64,000 nt of DNA from Anoplolepis gracilipes. Its lineage: Eukaryota > Arthropoda > Insecta > Hymenoptera > Formicidae. Positions within the stretch are counted from its first letter, which is position 1; the number at the start of each line of letters is the position of its first letter. The position numbers and the translations under genes were made by a program. Where the stretch lies: positions 2,125,501 through 2,189,500 of the forward strand of contig NC_132975.1 of assembly GCF_047496725.1 (NCBI RefSeq), in the 5' to 3' direction. The notes beneath the pieces are model-generated. The model ran no database searches and was not told the origin of the DNA. It saw only the letters and a list, made by a program, of their open reading frames with translations. This document shows, one piece after another, positions 43,001 through 53,860 of this stretch.

Positions 43001-45916
43001 GAGTACGCGCTATTTCCGCGACCAATCTTCATCTGCGGACAAACCACATCTATGTCTCGTCTGATGACATCAAAGAAACCGGTTATACTTACATTTTGCC
43101 GAAGAATGTGCTTAAGAAATTTGTTACGATCTCCGATCTGCGAGCTCAGATCGCTGGCTATTTATACGGTATCAGCCCTCCTGATAATCCTCAGGTAAAG
43201 TTTTAGTAGTTTTGTTTATTAAAATTATCAAAAAAAATATAAGTAATAATTATTTTTATCATATAATTATTTATATTTTAATATCATTTATTTTTGAAAT
43301 TTTTTAAATTTTATTATCTCTATGATATTAAATTATTTAATTATCTTTATTTTTTTAAAATTATCTTGAAACACTTACAGCTAAGCATCTTTTCTAAGAA
43401 TAATAATTTTTGTTTGAAAAAGTACGCTTAAAATCTGAAGGAAAAAAGAATCTTGAGGAAAAATAGATTTTAAATATATTTAGTTTTTTAATGAAATTTT
43501 ACACATACTTATTAATAATTTAAGACGTTTTACATGTTTAAATTTGAAAAAAGAAACGTATTACTTTTTGAAAACAAAAATAATATGTAAAAGTTCATTT
43601 AAAAAAAAATCTATTACGTACATATTAACTTTTCTCTCTAACAATAACATAATTCTAAATATATATTATTTAAATAATAAAGATATTGAATCACCGAAAC
43701 TTGAGAATTTCTATTTTGTAAGAAAAATTTTTTAAATATTTTTAAAGGATATTTTTAAATAAAACATTTTTAAGTTTTTATACAGTAAAAGCTACTTATT
43801 CGTGAGGAATAACTTCAGTTAAAATGCTGCGATATAAAAAATGTGAACATGAGTTAATAAAATGTAAGAAAGTATAGAAGATGCAAGAAAATTACAAATT
43901 AAAAAAAATATTATTGAAAAAGGTAATTTTATTTCAAATTAACAACCTAAATACTCAATAGCTTGTATTCTGATTTATTACTAAATATATCTCTAAATAT
44001 ATAAAAACACATTTAGAGACCGAGGAAAAAAGTTGGCCATATATGGATTTTCTCAATATCTGATCATGTCTTACCAAGTATACTCATATATGATAATTAA
44101 ATAAAATCATATGATATCATATATGATTTTATTTAATTATCATATTATTACATATAACAATATTTGGCAAGATATGCTCAGATATTGACAAAATCCATAT
44201 ATGACTAATTTTATATGGACTTTTTTTTCTTGAGGATACATTTAATTATAAATGTGAGCTCAGAATATAGGCCATTATGATAGCATAATATCTTTTGAGA
44301 TCCATATGTTAATAAAATTGTAACTACATAAAATTGCAATTACTTAAAATTGCAATTACTTAAATATTATTAAACGATTGATCAGAAATTGGTTTAAAAA
44401 ATTTTGTCTTGTTTTGCGGCACTTTACAGGGTTCTGAACTCAAGCTTATATTTGGACATTTCTTTTTCTTAGCTTTCTTTTAAAAATCAAATTTTTCTTT
44501 ACTGAGGGTTTTCTTCAATTTTCATGAAAAATTCACAAAGATAATAGAATAGAATCGAAATTTTGACTACGAATATGGAATTTTTTAGTCGCGAATAAAA
44601 AGAGTGATTACAAATTTTTATTTCGTAAATGTCAAAAACGCGAATAATGAACCCACGAATAGAGAATAAGAAGCTTTGACTGTATAAAAGTTTATTTTGA
44701 ATATATGACATTTAAAAAAAAGTGAAATTTTTTACATTTAGAATGAAAAAAGTGTTTAAAAGTTAAGTCAATTGAATTAATTAACAATAATAACAAGGCA
44801 AGTAAGAGCCAAGCGTCAATAAGTAAACGTCAATAGTAAAAAAATAGGTGAAACATTAGTTTATGTATAATTTAATTGAAGATAATGAATATATATATAT
44901 ATATATATATATGAAGCTCTCTTTAAATTAAACAGTGGTTTATGTATAACGATACAAAACATGGAAGTCATAAGTTTAAATGCATAGACATAAAAAAAAA
45001 AATCAAAACATATTTTATAAAAAAAAATTTAATCTAACGTGTATAAGAGTTCGTTTATGCATTCCTTTTTAGTTGGTAAGTCAGGAGGAATAATCAAAAA
45101 ATTATGCCAATGTACATGAACATGATCTTGTAAATTTATACGTAATGTTTCATAATTCTGTAAATTTATACATATTGTTTATTTTTTACTGTTGACGTTT
45201 ACGTTTTATTTGTATTCTATTATTTGCAGTGAAGAAGATTAAACAATTGACTGAAACGTTTGCATACGCAAGATTGTGTTAACACACAAGCTTAACTAGT
45301 AATTTAATTAGGAATCTGCGTCTTATTAATTGCGCTTGGCTCTTGTCTTAGCATTATTATTAATTAATTTAAATATTTATAGAGTCTTTAACTTATGTAA
45401 ATTATGGATTATTAAGTTAATTGATACATGAGATATCGTGCAATTTAAAAAAGCTTATTATAATTTAGGAAAAATGAATTTGACGTTTTATTCTTGAATG
45501 TTTTAATATAATAACGGATTTTTTATATTTATGCTTAATTATTTATTGTAGATTTATATATAGTACACGTTCTCTCGTAAAATTCATATTGAGTTATTAC
45601 GGAATTTGGGTTTTTAGATAGATAGCAATGTCCATGCTTAGTAAAATCAGTGCAATAATAATTTTTCGAAGCGTACTTATTACATTATTGAGATTGAGTT
45701 ATTCATGTATTATGGCATTACATTTATGATTTAAAATACATAATACTTATTAAAAAGAGATATATGTCAAAATTTATTTTATATCTCTTTAAGCATTACA
45801 TATTTTAAATGATTATGCTATAATATTTTTGGCACGAATAACTATAAATCTCAATAATGTAATAAATATATTTCGAAAAATTATCGTTATCCATTTATAC
45901 ATACATATATACACAC

Positions 45917-45974
<58 letters not shown>

Positions 45975-47208
45975 GGTGTCCCCGAATTGGCGGATCAACT
46001 CTCGTGGGTAGATAGAGCGTGTTAAACTGTAAAGAAAAATCTTATATCATTTTGCTAAATTCGCAATAATTAATGAGATATAAATTAATAAAGATCGGCC
46101 AATACATGCCAGGATAAGCGCGCGGCGCAAAGAAGCCTCCTACTTGTTACTTGATACTAGGCGCGCGGCGAGACAGTAGGCGGAGCGCTCTACAAAGGAC
46201 GTACAAAGAACGTACAAAGGGCGTACTTAAAGAGACACGTACAGTGCGTTCTGCGTTCAGTTTAACACGCTCTATCTACTGACGAGAGTTGATCCGCCAA
46301 TTCGGGGACACCCTATATATATATATATACATCTGTGTATAAATCGATAACGATAATTTTTCGAAATATATTTATTACATTATAGAGATTTATAGTTATT
46401 CATGCCAAAAATATTATGGCATAATCATTTAAAATATGTAATGCTTAAAGAGATATAAAATAAATTTTGACATATATCTCTTTTTAATAAGCATTATGTA
46501 TTTTAAATCATGATATATATATATATGTATGTATGTATACACAAAGGTGCGCGCATACTTTTATATCGATTCTTTTGTCTTAATTAAGTTTTGTTTTATA
46601 TATATGTAACACAGGTGAAAGAAATCAGATGTATCGTAATGGCACCACAATGGGGAACTCATCAAACTGTTCATCTGCCAAACATATTACCTAATCATCA
46701 ATATTTGAAGGAGATGGAACCCTTGGGATGGATACATACGCAGCCGAACGAGCTGCCACAACTGTCGCCGCAAGATATATCTACTCATGCCCGAATTATG
46801 GCGGAGAATTCCATTTGGGATGGCGAGAAAACTATCGTTATCACTTGTAGTTTCACACCCGGCTCTTGCTCCCTTACAGCGTATAAATTGACTCCGAGTG
46901 GTTTTGAGTGGGGCAAGCAGAACACTGACAAGGGAAACAATCCTAAGGGCTATCTACCTAGCCACTATGAGAAAGTACAAATGCTTTTGTCCGATCGTTT
47001 CCTTGGCTTTTTTATGGTACCCAGTCAAGGTTCATGGAACTATAATTTTATGGGTGTAAGACATGATCCCAACATGAAATACGAGCTGCAACTAGCAAAT
47101 CCGAAAGAATTTTATCATGAAGTACACAGGCCAGCTCATTTTCTCAATTTTTCGAGCTTGGAAGATGGTGAAGGCGTCGGAGCTGATCGAGAAGATATGT
47201 TTGCATAA
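35119..47208 (+). CDS. PRPF8: Pre-mRNA-processing-splicing factor 8 (Prp8), 8 exons
   Basis: Prp8 is the scaffold of the U5 snRNP and of the spliceosome's RNA active site. Coding exons: 35119-35335, 35409-35577, 35642-35806, 35883-36098, 37108-37446, 37703-37808, 37879-43194 and 46615-47208; all have GT/AG borders and phases agree, giving 2373 residues (human 2335). The start differs from vertebrates: MSIPPYLLAPNPWATAMM, then an Ala/Gln/His-rich run, before the conserved LSEDKLQEK. Exon 7 carries the PRO8NT/PROCN regions ([20 protein letters not shown]), the RT-like and endonuclease-like parts, and the RNase H-like domain ([20 protein letters not shown]). Exon 8 is the JAB1/MPN-like domain ending in EDMFA, which contacts Brr2 and Snu114. 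The 3.4 kb last intron holds several MITEs. Intact, near-identical to metazoan Prp8. Confidence 0.97.
37879..43194 (+). other. PRPF8: PRPF8 exon 7, 5316 bp
   Basis: This exon carries 1772 codons, about three quarters of the protein, without interruption from TMEPQIEDEEDF to ISPPDNPQ. The donor is CAG/GTAAAG. The apparent TAG a few codons later is inside the intron. Shorter minus-strand frames here are shadows of the conserved coding sequence. Confidence 0.95.
44020..44235. mobile_element. Palindromic MITE in the last PRPF8 intron
   Basis: CGAGGAAAAAAGTTGGCCAT with ATATATGGATTTTCTCAATA at the left mirrors CAAAATCCATATATGACTAA and TTTTTTTTCTTGAGG at the right. The centre (ATCATATGATATCATATATG) is AT-palindromic. 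Non-coding. Confidence 0.7.
44240..45720. other. PRPF8 intron 7, unannotated middle
   Basis: AT-rich intronic sequence. Near 45228-45275 it reads GTGAAGAAGATTAAACAATT followed by GACTGAAACGTTTGC, again a Penelope-like tail arrangement. No coding motif was seen. Confidence 0.4.
45727..46510. mobile_element. Outer palindrome split by a family B MITE (PRPF8 intron)
   Basis: Outer arms of about 165 bp (45727-45893 and 46347-46510) pair: ACATAATACTTATTAAAAAG with its complement, TATATGTCAAAATTTATTTT, and AATATATTTCGAAAAATTAT. Between them, after a (TA)n tract, is the family B MITE at 45972-46315. Confidence 0.75.
45972..46315. mobile_element. Family B MITE nested in the intronic palindrome
   Basis: CAGGGTGTCCCCGAATTGGC at the left and AATTCGGGGACACCCT at the right. 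Inner sequence GATCGGCCAATACATGCC and three GTACAAAG-type repeats match 14609-15044. TA flanks the left end and the right end is TA-rich. Confidence 0.75.
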
Positions 47209-47351
47209 ACAATTCTTTTTATAACGTAGTTTTTAATTAACAGTGATTGATGAAAATACATGATGCATATAAACAATGTGTAAATCTATAATACTTGTAA
47301 TACTTTTTATTTTCTATTTCCTTGTCTAATTATCGTATGTAGGCAATTATA

Positions 47352-47357
47352 AATAAA
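47352..47357 (+). terminator. PRPF8: Polyadenylation signal of PRPF8
   Basis: AATAAA lies 144 bases after the PRPF8 stop codon. A second ATTATAAATATAAAT-like region follows near 47450. Which one is used cannot be told from sequence. Confidence 0.5.
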
Positions 47358-47814
47358 TACAGTAATAATAATAAAGTGTGTAAAAGTTGTTTGTTTAATA
47401 ATATTTATAGTACTTTTTATTTTTTATCTTATCTAATTATATTTAGGCAATTATAAATATAAATGTATTAATAATCAAATAGCTTAAGTATTATTTAAGG
47501 ATTGATAGGAATGACAGATCAACTTTGAATAAAAACTCTATAGAATAAAAGTCATGACCATAAACTTCTATATATGTATTATACCATCGAGATATTATTA
47601 TTAGCGTTTTTGACTCAAGCAGATTTGACTGCTCTGAGAGCGATTAATAACGTCATTGCATCGTCTCTCTAATAAAAGACTTGAATTTATAGTAAAATAA
47701 TGCTGAATTTATCCGAGTTAAAATCCATTTAATCGAAAACGCTATATTAAAGACAGACTTTTATACAGTACACTAAACTTGTCTCTTGCTTAATATAAAA
47801 GTTGCAGGTTATAT
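47358..47814. other. Spacer downstream of PRPF8
   Basis: AT-rich, no gene. Around 47560-47770 there are weak echoes of MITE ends (AAACTTCTATATATG and AGACAGACTTTTATACAG) but no clear inverted partner. Confidence 0.4.
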
Positions 47815-48806
47815 AGAGTGTTTCATTTTAATTGCCCAGGCAAATATTTTGGAAAATAATGAAAATTCAAAAAAATGTTTCAGACAAAAGTTGTATGGTT
47901 TCTAGGGGGACATAAGATGGTGCCATTAGTTTGACCTTGAAGAGTCACGTGAAGGTCATTTTAAATTTCTTAAATGGAACATCCTATATATTTTTGCATA
48001 TTTTTGTAGCTTATCTAGAGAGCTTTTCAAAACACTATAATAAAATGTTTCTTCATTAAATACTTTTCGAGTTATAAGGCTTCAAAGTTGCAGTATTTTG
48101 ATATAAAATACAAGATATCTCGTAAAATATTCATTTTTTGATTATCTTACCCTAAGGGGTAATCTTATCAAACTCCGATTAGCTTAATCGTTGATTAAAC
48201 TATATCTTTGTCTCTTTCAGATAAGTTCAAGAGAAAGAGAGGAACGTGTAAGTAATCGGTGATTAAAGTTAATCAACGTTGGTGCAACTGGCCCTAATAC
48301 TTTTATGCATAGAATAATGAGACAAATTGGCGTAATTAAAACACATAATTATGTTAAAGTAAAAATGTGTAACTGCTAGTTGCAAATTCAGATTTTTTCT
48401 TAAAGATAACTATGTGTTTTCTTTACACTAATTGATTCGTCTTATTATTCTACGCATAAAAGTATTAGGATAAGATAATCGAAAAGTGAATATTTTACAA
48501 GATATCTTGTATTTTATGTCAAAATAGTGCAACTTTGAAGCCTTATAACTCGAAAAGTATTAATGAAAAAACATTTTATTATAGTGTTTTGGAAAGCTCT
48601 CGAAATAAGCTACAAGAATATGCAAAAATATATAGGGTGTTCCATTTAAAAAATTCAAAATGACCTTCATGTGACTCTTCAAGGTCAAACTAATGGCACC
48701 ATCTTATGTCCCCCTAGAAACCATACAATTTTTGTCTGAAACATTTTTTTGAATTTTCATTATTTTCCGAAATATTTGCCTGGGGCAATTAAAATGAAAC
48801 ACTCTG
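47815..48806. mobile_element. About 1 kb palindromic element (mariner-related MITE)
   Basis: Arms of about 450 bp are complementary end to end: AGAGTGTTTCATTTTAATTG at the left, CAATTAAAATGAAACACTCT at the right, with GACAAAAGTTGTATGGTTTC and GGCTTCAAAGTTGCA on both. Arm sequence resembles the TIRs of the transposase-bearing element at 9173-11984, but this copy has no gene, so it may depend on such an element. A Harbinger-type MITE sits inside at 48156-48294. Confidence 0.8.
48156..48294. mobile_element. Harbinger-type MITE nested in the 1 kb palindrome
   Basis: The right end TTGGTGCAACTGGCCC and the interior TCTTTGTCTCTTTCAGATAA match, in inverse orientation, the 25680-25819 copy. TAA lies on both sides (48153-48155 and 48295-48297). 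The uninterrupted sequence is visible on the other arm near 48466, which proves the insertion point. Confidence 0.85.
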
Positions 48807-50370
48807 TATATATGAAATAAATGAATAATATGAAATAATATGCTATCACTCGGAATTGCATGAAAGGATATTAGTAAATTTGTAAAAATTTAGAAGTCTA
48901 AAGTAAAAAATATTTTACGGTTTAAAATTCAACTTGAATCAAATACTTGTCGAACTGCAAGAACAGTGCCAGAAAAAAAGAGAGAACATTATATATATTG
49001 TATGTGTGTGTATGTGTATATGCGCGCGCTTGTGTGTGGGGGAGCACTATTCTTATCACTTTCTCTTTTAATTGGTTTAACAAGAAAAACATCAGACATG
49101 GTTTCCTTCGATTTCACCGAGTTTAAAGTATTGTGTCCTATTTTTTTCTCTTGCGTGTTTTCCCGTGTAAAGGCTTACTTTGACACTCATTTTACAGCTA
49201 TATTTATTAACTGTCAAGGAAAAAGCTTAGTTTTTGGACAATTTTACAAGGTACTAAAGCGATCTTTCAATGAAATATCTTTTCATTTAAAAGTAGTACT
49301 CAAGAATTCTCGAGGTGTCATTTTTCTTATGACATCTCGATTCAATAATACGGCCGCGGTGAGTACTTGGGAACCTTAAAATCTTTACTTTGCATATATT
49401 CTATTGCTTTTAATCCCCAACCCAATTTATTATAATACCTATCCTTTTCTTTATTCGTATAACTTTTTTCTTTTCACGTTTCCCCTCTCTGTCCAACATT
49501 TTTTAACAAAGCTTCCTTTTTCTTTTTCTCTTATCTTTTCCTCAAATCTCCCTGCTCTAATTTCTCATCCTATTTTTAGTTTTTCCAATCCTTTTTAAAC
49601 TCTTTAAACTCTTAAAACTTTTTACTCATTAAATATTTCACTATGCAAAAATCTAACTTAAAAATCTTCTTTAACCCTTTGAGTCACAGCGAGTCACCCA
49701 GAGACCCACCTTTTTTTCGTAGTTTTTTATTGTTTAAACTACTTTTTTTATCAACAAATATCGGATTTTTTGTTTCTACAGAGTCTTTAGAACATCAACA
49801 AGTGTAAAAAAATATGAACAGTCATAATTGTTAATTGCAACAATACCATATATAAACAAACAGTCAAAATTAGTACTTTTTTACGAAAAAATGCATTTTC
49901 TACTAATCTATTATGACAATAAATACGGCAATTTTTTTATAATCTTAGTACACTCTAAAGTATTTTTCAGAATTTTTTTAGAATTTTCTACCGTGTTGTT
50001 TTTAATCCTCCTTTTTTTTGATAAAAAATATATAAAAAAACAATATTTTCTGTTCTAAATTAAAAGTAACAGTTCTATTCTTTTTTAAATTTTTTCTCTG
50101 AAGGTTTTTTTAGATCGCAGAATCTAATCTAAAGGAAAAAAAATTTAATTTCCAAAATTTAATATAGAGATCCAATATAGCGGAAGTAAAATTTCGTCTG
50201 CCATATTGGATTCGCCATCTTGAATTTTGAAAATCTGACAACGGATTCGTAATCAGCGACCCCAAAAACCCTTATATACCAAATTTTATAAAATACTGAC
50301 AATTAGAAAAATTCGTGACTGAAAGAGGATTAATTTTAAATAAAATGGTATAACACGCTCACTTGTACAT
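48807..50370. other. Spacer with the second copy of the 13.5-kb repeat
   Basis: 49140-49378 matches 13535-13795 (for example TTGCGTGTTTTCCCG and CCGCGGTGAGTACTTGGG). A pyrimidine-rich stretch spans 49440-49610. The 137-codon frame at 48966-49379 has no recognised domain and overlaps the repeat. No host gene was seen. Confidence 0.45.
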
Positions 50371-51045
50371 ACAGTGGCGTGCAAAAGTTTCCGGCCAGTG
50401 ACATTTCGTACTCTAATTTATTAAAAAAAAGACTTATGATTTTTAATCATTATGAGATGTGAGTATGAGATATAGGAAACAAAATAATATAGTAAAAGAA
50501 TATTATTTATGTTCGTAAATATATTTGTTATTATAATTGTTATATTTACACGTGCAAAAGTTTCCAGCCACATAATATATTTGACGCAGTAGGACTTCAA
50601 AAACGTATTTACTATATAGTATCGCGTTGAATGTTTACATTTAGTTCATAGGAGGTCGTGGAAGCATAAACATGGCTCGGCATACGCAAATTCAAATTCG
50701 TGAGAAAGTAATAAAATTTTCAAAAGAAGGAAAGTCTTCTCGTGAGATTGCTTCACTATTATCAATAGATAAATCAACCGTGAATGATATTATTGTAAAA
50801 TATCGTTGTGGATATGGTTTAAAAGATCGTGCTTGTAGTGGAAGACCAAAAAAACATCTAAAAATGTAGATCGTATCATTAAACGTAAATCAGTTGCGGA
50901 TGTCAAGAAACCTGCTGCCGAAATTGCACGTGAGCTAAAGGATGAAAACATAGCTAATGTTAGTCGTAGTACTGTGACACGAAGACTACATGACGTGGGA
51001 CTTTTTGGTCGTACAGGTATTAAAAAACCATTAATCAGTAAAAAG
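50371..51045 (+). pseudogene. Tc1-like transposon, 5' half
   Basis: The left end TACAGTGGCGTGCAAAAGTT at 50370 is a typical Tc1 inverted-repeat end, followed by TTCCGGCCA and a second GTGCAAAAGTTTCCAGCCA at 50552. The transposase start (50672) reads MARHTQIQIREKVIKFSKEG and KSSREIASLLSIDKSTVNDI, the first helix-turn-helix. A frameshift near 50855 in an A run leads to the second DNA-binding domain (VDRIIKRKSVADVKKPAAEI, VSRSTVTRRLHDVGLFGRTG). It stops abruptly near KKPLISKKN at about 51045. The catalytic domain is missing from the window. Confidence 0.75.
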
Positions 51046-51306
51046 AATAATACCTGTATTTATAGTCCTTCCTTGAGGAATAAGGATTCCTTATTTCTCA
51101 TTCGACGTTTCATAAACCTTCCTTGACCAAACAAGGAACTTTATTAGCTCCCTTATTTCAAGGAAGGTCACGAGCTTCCTTAAGGAGGAGATTTTTTATT
51201 TTTTAACCTTTTTTAGCGGATGATGCGCAAACATAACCTTTTTAAGTTAGCTGTCACATTTCAATTTGTTATTATTTGTGATGTTACGCATTCACATTAA
51301 AAGTGC

Positions 51307-53200
51307 ATGATGGACAACGAATTTTTTAACGATTCTGACGAAGGATTTGATGATGAAAATGTAGAGGATCGGATTTTGTTGCGACTTGCAAAAAGATATA
51401 TTCGTGATTGGGAAAATCCCATAGAATTTTTCGAAGATGTTCCTTTTCGAAAAAGATATAGATTCAACAAAGGAGCCATAATCGAGATCCTATTACCTTT
51501 AGTGAATGATAAGTTAAGACGGTTCAATAATCGAGGACTGCCGATTTCTCCGTTAATGCAGCTTTTAATAACACTGCGTTTTTATGCAACGAGTAGCTTT
51601 CAGGTTTGTAAACTTTGTTCCGACACTATGATATATATATATATAAATTAAAATAGATAATTTATTTTTATTTTATTTATATGCTGTTTTAATTGCAGAT
51701 TGTTAATGGAGATTTACGAGGATACATTCAAGCATCAGTATCGAGAATCAGTATATACATATATATATACATATAATTATATTGATGCAGGAATGCATCG
51801 CGAGCGAAGCGATAATCGCGCGAGCCGCTGACGCAGCGAGCCACGCGCGCCCGAGACCGAGCACGAAAACGAAACCGGAAAGGTGTCGCCGAATTGCTAA
51901 AAGTACAAGCGAGGAAATTCGACTTTGAACTTCCTCGCCTGCACTAAAACGCTAATTCAGCAACATAACCATATTTGGTCATGTTGCTAAGGGACCCCCT
52001 CCGAAAAACCATGCAGTTCGGAGGGAAGCTCAGCACCCGCCGCGATGAAGCGACGGGCAGTCGTTGATTAGATCCTAACGAGGAATAATCGTCACGGAGA
52101 GTTATTAAATAGAACGAGATACACGAATAACTAAGAGATATACGCGCGCCTGAGATAAGCCGACGCGTATCAGACTACCTGTACGACAGAGTATATGAGA
52201 GATACCGCTCTCTCCCTTTAACCGACAATACACACGAGTGTAGATACGTACGTTAGGAGTAGTGATAAAATACCAAACCTTTTGATTTCTTTTAAACTGC
52301 TATTTATTATAAAAAAAATGGAGGAGGTAAACAATTAAACCTAATATTAAAACAAAAGGTGGCCACAGCCCGTCGTATCCCCGGCCTTCCCTAACGGATC
52401 CCGAAAAATCCTGTGCCCCCCTCCTGGAGGCACAACAGTATATATTAATTTTTCCACCGAAGAAAAACGTCGAAGGAATAAAAATCAATTTTATGAAATG
52501 GCCAACTTTCCATCCATAATAGGATGTATCGATTGCACCCATATACGTATTGCGAATCCTGGAGGAAATAATGGAGAGATATTCTGAAATCGAAAAGGAT
52601 GGTTTTCTTTAAATGTACAGATATGTACAGGTTTTTTCAACGGTTTTATTTTGCTAAATAATCATGAAGTTTATATGAAGTTAATTTTTATGATATATTT
52701 GTTTTATAGGCTGTAGCTGGTCCTCAACGAAAAATTCTCGATATAGTTGTTAGACATCCAGGTTCAACTCATGCTGTAATATTTGATAGAAGCGGTTTGC
52801 GCTGTCGTTTCGAGTTGGGACACCTAAACGGAATTTTACTTAGTGATAGTGGATATGCATGCCGCAGTTATCTACTGACGCCTGTTTTAAGACCTGAGAC
52901 AGATGCAGAAGTTCGGTATAATACTGCACATAAACAAATACGAGTTATCGTTGAACAACTGTTTGGAGTTTGGAAACGTCGATTTCTATGTCTGTATTAT
53001 GGTTTAAGAACAAAGTTGAGCACATTGGTGGCAATTATTTGTGCCACTGCAGTTTTACAATATCTATTCAACATAATCTGGAGGAAGTAATCGAAGAGGA
53101 GTTGTATGAGAATATACAATTTGAAGACATTATAAATCAAGAACAAAATGGAGTAGGACTTGCACACAGAAATGCTTTCATTTTAACACATTTTTCGTAA
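51307..53200 (+). pseudogene. HARBI1-like transposase (nuclease), disrupted
   Basis: Exon 1 (51307-51603) carries RFNKGAIIEILLPLVNDKL and LRFYATSSFQ; an intron (51604-51698) precedes IVNGDLRGYIQASVSRI. A 687-bp insertion then interrupts the gene, which resumes at 52445. The DDE nuclease follows: FPSIIGCIDCTHIRIANPGG (first D), GHLNGILLSDSGYACRSYLL (second D) and QIRVIVEQLFGVWKRRF (E). An in-frame TGA at 52585-52587 lies before GWFSLNVQ, another intron ends near 52709, and a frameshift near 53075 separates the C-terminal GLAHRNAFILTHFS. Normally this protein cuts and joins DNA together with its Myb-like partner, which imports it to the nucleus and binds the element. Here it is dead. Confidence 0.85.
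51758..52444. mobile_element. 687-bp insertion in the HARBI1 gene (LTR-like)
   Basis: The block is bounded by direct copies of CAGTATATA (51749-51757 and 52436-52444). It differs sharply in composition (CG-rich: ATCGCGAGCGAAGCGATAAT, GCCGACGCGTATCAG). It contains a TGT start-like point (TGTCGCCGAATTGC, about 51882) and ends near CACAACA, which suits an LTR. No coding frame is present. A solo LTR or non-autonomous retroelement is likely; class unproven. Confidence 0.55.
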
Positions 53201-53860
53201 AACAGAATAGCGAATTATAATTATATTTTTATATTCATTTTATATCTGCAATGAGTGATTTAACAATAATGTTGTCATCATGTAAATTTAAGATTAATTT
53301 GTATAAATAAATTTAGATTTGTACATACAAGATCAAATTGTAAATAAAATAAATATATAATATATTAAGTATAAATTTTAACTTAAAGAATGTTATATTT
53401 ATTTATAACAAATCTTTCTCTCTCTCTCTCTTTCTCTCTATAAACTATTCTTTTATATAAATCGCATTTTGGTATTCACTGACAGTACTGTAAATCTATT
53501 TAATTTGTCACATACACTTTAGATTTTCAATACTGACAATGATTATCAACAAAACACAGCCCTCAAAGTGACGTTTAAAAATATAAACAGACAATATTTC
53601 ATTGTTTGTAAGAAATATATATATTTCCATTAAATTAATAACAAACATAGAATTTTATATTAATTATCAAGAATAACATTTATTTTTAAGAACACTTATA
53701 GTTATTTAGTCACTTATAAAAATAATTAAATATTTTACATAACTTTGTATAAACTGAAATACATATAAACATATAGAAATATATAATAAAAAATATAACT
53801 TGTATCTATAGCATATTATTAACAAAAGTCATTTTATCATATTTATAGATATATTATTTA
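53201..53860. other. Intergenic part of the Harbinger element
   Basis: AT-rich sequence between the two convergent genes with a (TC)n tract at 53409-53442. AATAAA occurs near 53308 (plus), consistent with a poly(A) signal for the transposase. Nothing else was seen. Confidence 0.5.

Noticed and set aside
48966..49379. A 137-codon plus-strand frame as a new gene
   Set aside because: It overlaps the interspersed repeat shared with 13.5 kb, has no recognised domain, and the other copy does not keep the frame.
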